A program made the position numbers and the translations under genes. DNA of 40,392 nt from the NCBI RefSeq assembly GCF_010692555.1, contig NZ_JAAHHG010000042.1:732-41123 (forward strand), in the 5' to 3' direction. The notes under the pieces were generated by a model, which worked only from the letters and a program-made list of their open reading frames with translations, made no database searches and had not been told where the DNA came from. Shown here piece by piece: positions 38,101 to 40,392 of the stretch. The DNA comes from Okeania sp. SIO3B5. Its GTDB lineage: Bacteria > Cyanobacteriota > Cyanobacteriia > Cyanobacteriales > Microcoleaceae. Position 1 is the stretch's first letter. Every line of letters starts with the position of its first letter.

Positions 38101-40392
38101 GAGTTTGAACAAAATGTCCAGGAGATGGAAGGCATAGAACTTTGGCCATCAGTAGCAGAATACTATGTTTATGATGAGTTATTGTACTATGCAATGACTA
38201 ATGATCATCGTCGAAACCAAAGTTATCAAGTAGCAATTAATCAACTTGTTAAAGATCGAGTAGTAGTAGAAATTGGTACAGGTAAGGATGCTATTTTAGC
38301 AAGATTTTGTGCCAAAGCAGGAGCTAAGAAAATCTATGCCATTGAGAGAGACCAAGAAACCAGTCAGTTAGCTAAAGCTAGCGTGGATAAGCTGGGATTA
38401 TCGGCACAAATTGAAATCATACATGGAGATGCGATGACGGTTAACCTACCAGAGTTAGCAGATGTATGTGTTTCGGAAATTGTGGGAGCTATTGGTGGAT
38501 GTGAAGGAGCAGCGGTAATTATTAATAATACCAGAAGGTTTTTGAAGCCAGATGGTGCGATGATTCCCGAAAGAAGTGTAACTAAGATTGCAGCAGTAAC
38601 TCTTCCAGAACCGTTACTTAATCAACCCAGGTTTACAAAGGTTTCTGGTTATTATACCCAGAAAATATTTGAACAGGTTGGGTATCCTTTTGATTTACGG
38701 GTTTGTATTAAAGGATTTCCTCAAGCAAATTTACTTTCCAATCGAGAAATATTTGAGGATTTAGATTTTAATAAATCTGTAGATACAGAGTTGACTCATA
38801 AAATTAAGTTAAGGATAGAAAAATCAGGCAGATTAGATGGTTTTCTGGTCTGGTTAAATTTGCATACTATTGAGGGTGAGTGTATAGATATTCTCGAACA
38901 TGAACATTGTTGGTTACCAGTTTATTTTCCAGTGTTTGAGCCTGGTATTGATGTGAGTGAAGGAGATGTGATTGAAGCTGTTTGTAGCCGAAAGCTTTGT
39001 GAAAATAATCTGAATCCAGATTATGCTATCCAAGGACGTATTATCAGGCAACAAGGAGAAGATATTGATTTTGAACACATTTCTTATCACTGGAAACAAC
39101 AGTTTAAGCAAACTCCTTTTTATCAAAGGTTATTTGCAGAAAATGAAACAGTTAGCACTTCTAACTTACAAATATTAGATACTCACATCAACAGTTGGCA
39201 AAACCTATTTAACCAACAAATTGAAGAAGACAAAAGTAAAGTAAAAGATCGATTATTCAATATCTCAGGTTGGAGTAGCAGTTATGACAACCAATCCTTA
39301 CCAGAAGAGCAAATGCGAATTTGGGCAGGGGATATTGTAGCTCAAGTTTTAGCACATAAACCTAAAAAAGTATGTGAAATAGTTTTTGGAACCGGGTTGC
39401 TACTATTTGAAATTGCACCCCAAACCCAAGCCTATTATGGCGTTTGTCTATCTAGTATTTCACTAGAGTATATCCAACAACAAATACTCCAGAAACCAGG
39501 GAAATATGCTCATGTCAATCTAGCACAGAAAAGAGCAGATGATATCGGTGAGATATCAGCTCAAAACTTCGATGTGGTGATTCTCAACTCAGTAATTCAA
39601 TATTTTCCGAATGTAGAGTATTTGTTACAAGCAATATCTGAAGCAATTCGGATAGTCAAACCAGGAGGAATAATTATCCTGGGAGATGTCAGGAATTTTT
39701 CGTTAATAAAAGCATTTCATAGTTCGGTGGAACTGTATCAAGCAACTCCATCACTGTCAGTAGAACAACTCCAGGCCAAGATAGATACAAAAATACAGCA
39801 GGAGAAGGAGTTGTTAGTGTCACCAGAGTTGTTTGTAGCTCTCAAAGAAAAACATCCAGAAATAACTCATGTACAAATACGTTTACAGAGGGGAAGAGAA
39901 CACAATGAACTGAATAAGTATAGGTATAGCGTACTGTTGCATATAGAAGCTCAACCAGAAACAGTAATAACACCAACTGTAGAAAGTGGAGCTGCTCTAA
40001 GTATTCAAGAGATAGAAACTTATCTGCGAGAGCAAGAACCCGAATCTGTTTGCTTTAGTGGTTTAGTCAATAGCAGAGTAGCTAACGATGTAGAGTTGGT
40101 AGAGTTGCTATCACAGCCAGAATCAAAACAGAATGTGCAGCAGTTAAGAGGAAAGTTAGAGTCAAAGGAAACCAAGAGCATCGACCCAGAGAGGTTATAT
40201 GAACTAAGTGCTTCTTGTGGGTATAGTTTAGAGTTGTGTTGGTCAGCAGAAGGTAGTCCGAAATTGATGGATGGGGTATTTGTGCGCAGTGAGTTAGCAA
40301 AAGAGGGAATCGTGTTAACACCCCTAACTCAAAAATCGGTGGTGGCAGGTAACTGGGAGAATTATGGGAATAATCCGTTGATCGGGGAGCAG
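35188..40392 (+). CDS. NRPS: docking-C-A(Tyr) interrupted by OMT and NMT (3' truncated by window)
   Basis: 1735 residues with no stop before the edge. The ATG overlaps the previous stop; GAGG (35176-35179) is the likely Shine-Dalgarno. TubC-type docking domain (1-55), C domain (60-525; HHIVLDGWS, His190/His191), A domain from about 530 (YTSGSTGKPKG). Pocket residues from FDASISEI (D726, A727, S730), ITIPPS, VVAGEA and NAYGPTESTVC give DASTVAAVC(K), an aromatic code best fitting Tyr. After A8 (RGFRIEPGEIE) come two inserts: a PRMT-like methyltransferase (about 975-1310; VVVEIGTG at 1025-1032, SEIVGAIGG), probably Tyr O-methylating, and an N-methyltransferase-type domain (about 1345-1735) whose SAM loop reads CEIVFGTG with Val1399-Phe1400 where Gly-Cys is usual. 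The window ends at YGNNPL, where the A domain normally resumes; the end of A and the PCP are beyond the edge. Confidence 0.94.
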   Translation, partial: MNLIEFLQDLSLKGVKLWTDGGKLRTGGSQEVLTTDVIAQLKQYKSEILRLLKENPDICQVYPLSYGQKGLWFLWQLSPQSHNYNLSFAIRIYSKVDITIWQQVFQALRERHPLLRSTFPNLGEQPIQQIHQHQELDFLQIDASSWSEEELNKKVVAAHRYPFNLETEQVMRVRWFTCSEANHIMLLTIHHIVLDGWSYNLIAQELPQLYESQLNGLEVSLPPLQYSYQDYVSWRQELVEGPEGEQLWSYWQQKLGGELPVLNLPTDRPRPPIQTDNGGSYSFKLSQKLTEQLKELAKTERATLYMTLLAAFEVLLYRYTGQEDILVGSPTYGGRTKEEFASIVGYFVDAVVMRADLSGSLSFRDFLSQVRQTVMEALAHQDYPFALLVEKLKVERDSSRSPLFQACFLLQKFLESQDQAKVFFSTEKTLMKWAGLEVEAFLLDQYEGQYDLLLEMFEEDSSMVGFLKYNADLFDEQTIARMVGHFQNLLEGIVNDPQQRVTALPLMTEPELDQILVEWNNTKTDYPKDKCIHQLFEEQVENNPDAVAVVFEQQKLTYSQLNSKANQLAHYLQKLGVKPETLVGICVERSVEMVVGILAILKAGGAYVPLDPNYPQERLEYMFADSQVSVLLTQEQLLAQLPQHQAQVVFLDRDWEKIATETAEKVESEVSPQNLAYVIYTSGSTGKPKGVLVEHKGLCNLATVQVQAFQVNSNSRVVQFASLSFDASISEIVMALGSGASLYLGSRNTLMPGVGMSQWLHNNKITHITIPPSALAVMPKEELPDLKTIVVAGEACPPELISQWSVGRQFVNAYGPTESTVCATMAECSPESSVPSIGRAIGNTQIYILDRNLQPVPIGVPGEIYIGGVGVARGYLNQPQLTQEKFISHPLRNLTEERLYKTGDSARYLPDGNIEFLGRIDNQVKIRGFRIEPGEIESMLTRHPQVQQAVVIDREDTPGNNRLVAYFVPEPEFEQNVQEMEGIELWPSVAEYYVYDELLYYAMTNDHRRNQSYQVAINQLVKDRVVVEIGTGKDAILARFCAKAGAKKIYAIERDQETSQLAKASVDKLGLSAQIEIIHGDAMTVNLPELADVCVSEIVGAIGGCEGAAVIINNTRRFLKPDGAMIPERSVTKIAAVTLPEPLLNQPRFTKVSGYYTQKIFEQVGYPFDLRVCIKGFPQANLLSNREIFEDLDFNKSVDTELTHKIKLRIEKSGRLDGFLVWLNLHTIEGECIDILEHEHCWLPVYFPVFEPGIDVSEGDVIEAVCSRKLCENNLNPDYAIQGRIIRQQGEDIDFEHISYHWKQQFKQTPFYQRLFAENETVSTSNLQILDTHINSWQNLFNQQIEEDKSKVKDRLFNISGWSSSYDNQSLPEEQMRIWAGDIVAQVLAHKPKKVCEIVFGTGLLLFEIAPQTQAYYGVCLSSISLEYIQQQILQKPGKYAHVNLAQKRADDIGEISAQNFDVVILNSVIQYFPNVEYLLQAISEAIRIVKPGGIIILGDVRNFSLIKAFHSSVELYQATPSLSVEQLQAKIDTKIQQEKELLVSPELFVALKEKHPEITHVQIRLQRGREHNELNKYRYSVLLHIEAQPETVITPTVESGAALSIQEIETYLREQEPESVCFSGLVNSRVANDVELVELLSQPESKQNVQQLRGKLESKETKSIDPERLYELSASCGYSLELCWSAEGSPKLMDGVFVRSELAKEGIVLTPLTQKSVVAGNWENYGNNPLIGEQ
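38110..40392 (+). other. Double methyltransferase insertion in A domain (OMT then NMT)
   Basis: A normal A domain runs from A8 to A10 in about 80-100 residues. Here more than 750 residues intervene, holding two separate SAM-binding folds. The first has a side-chain O-methyltransferase look (PRMT-like, intact EIGTGKD loop at 38269-38289). The second matches the backbone N-methyltransferase architecture but has the altered loop at 39376-39396. Doubly interrupted A domains are known but uncommon; the columbamide A domain is one described case. Confidence 0.85.

Noticed and set aside
40000-40392. Possible thioesterase or PCP at the right edge
   Set aside because: The sequence matches the C-terminal part of an N-methyltransferase insert and ends before the A domain resumes; no GxSxG or GGxS motif is seen.

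Overview
The window is the interior of a large hybrid polyketide/non-ribosomal peptide (PKS/NRPS) gene cluster, all on the + strand. Base composition, cyanobacterial-style cis-AT modules, CurB-F/JamF-J-like gene order and four exact HIP1 octamers (GCGATCGC) point to a filamentous cyanobacterium of the type that makes curacin, jamaicamide or apratoxin. The genus is an inference. Both ends of the window cut through megasynthase genes, so neither the loading module nor the release module is visible.

Layout. 1-4074: 3' part of a PKS (C-methyltransferase, structural KR, ER, KR, ACP). 4173-12695: bimodular PKS (KS-AT-KR-ACP, then KS-AT-ACP-ACP). 12726-16261: four small stand-alone beta-branching genes (donor ACP, decarboxylating KS with Cys to Ser, HMG-CoA-synthase homologue, ECH1 dehydratase). 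16249-25077: giant fusion of ECH2 decarboxylase, ER and a full PKS module (KS-AT-DH-MT-KR-ACP). 25074-28604: cysteine-specific Cy-A-PCP NRPS. 28781-35191: fully reducing PKS (KS-AT-DH-ER-KR-ACP). 35188 to the right edge: NRPS with a C domain and a tyrosine-type A domain interrupted by two methyltransferase domains.

How they work together (inference from domains). A C-methylated chain is extended by a hydroxyl-forming module, then by a module whose tandem Trp-flagged ACPs receive an HMGS-derived beta-branch. ECH1, ECH2 and the fused ER would turn that branch into a saturated beta-methyl; no halogenase is present in the window. The chain is then extended by an alpha-methylating module, condensed and cyclised with Cys to a thiazoline, extended by a fully reduced malonate unit, and joined to O-methyl-Tyr (perhaps also N-methyl). 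The order resembles the apratoxin assembly line. It differs in that the post-Cys PKS has an ER and no MT, and an MT/ER module precedes the bimodular PKS.

The most unusual points are: a direct repeat of at least 1.78 kb, identical at every base by eye, shared by the first and fifth megasynthase regions; a sharp end to that identity exactly where one copy carries an extra ER; different lesions in the two downstream KR domains (catalytic Tyr to His in one, loss of the AG motif plus a two-residue insertion in the other); a frame-preserving heptanucleotide expansion inside a PKS linker; and a doubly interrupted A domain whose second methyltransferase has a damaged SAM loop. No transporter, regulator, RNA gene, CRISPR array or intact mobile element was seen.
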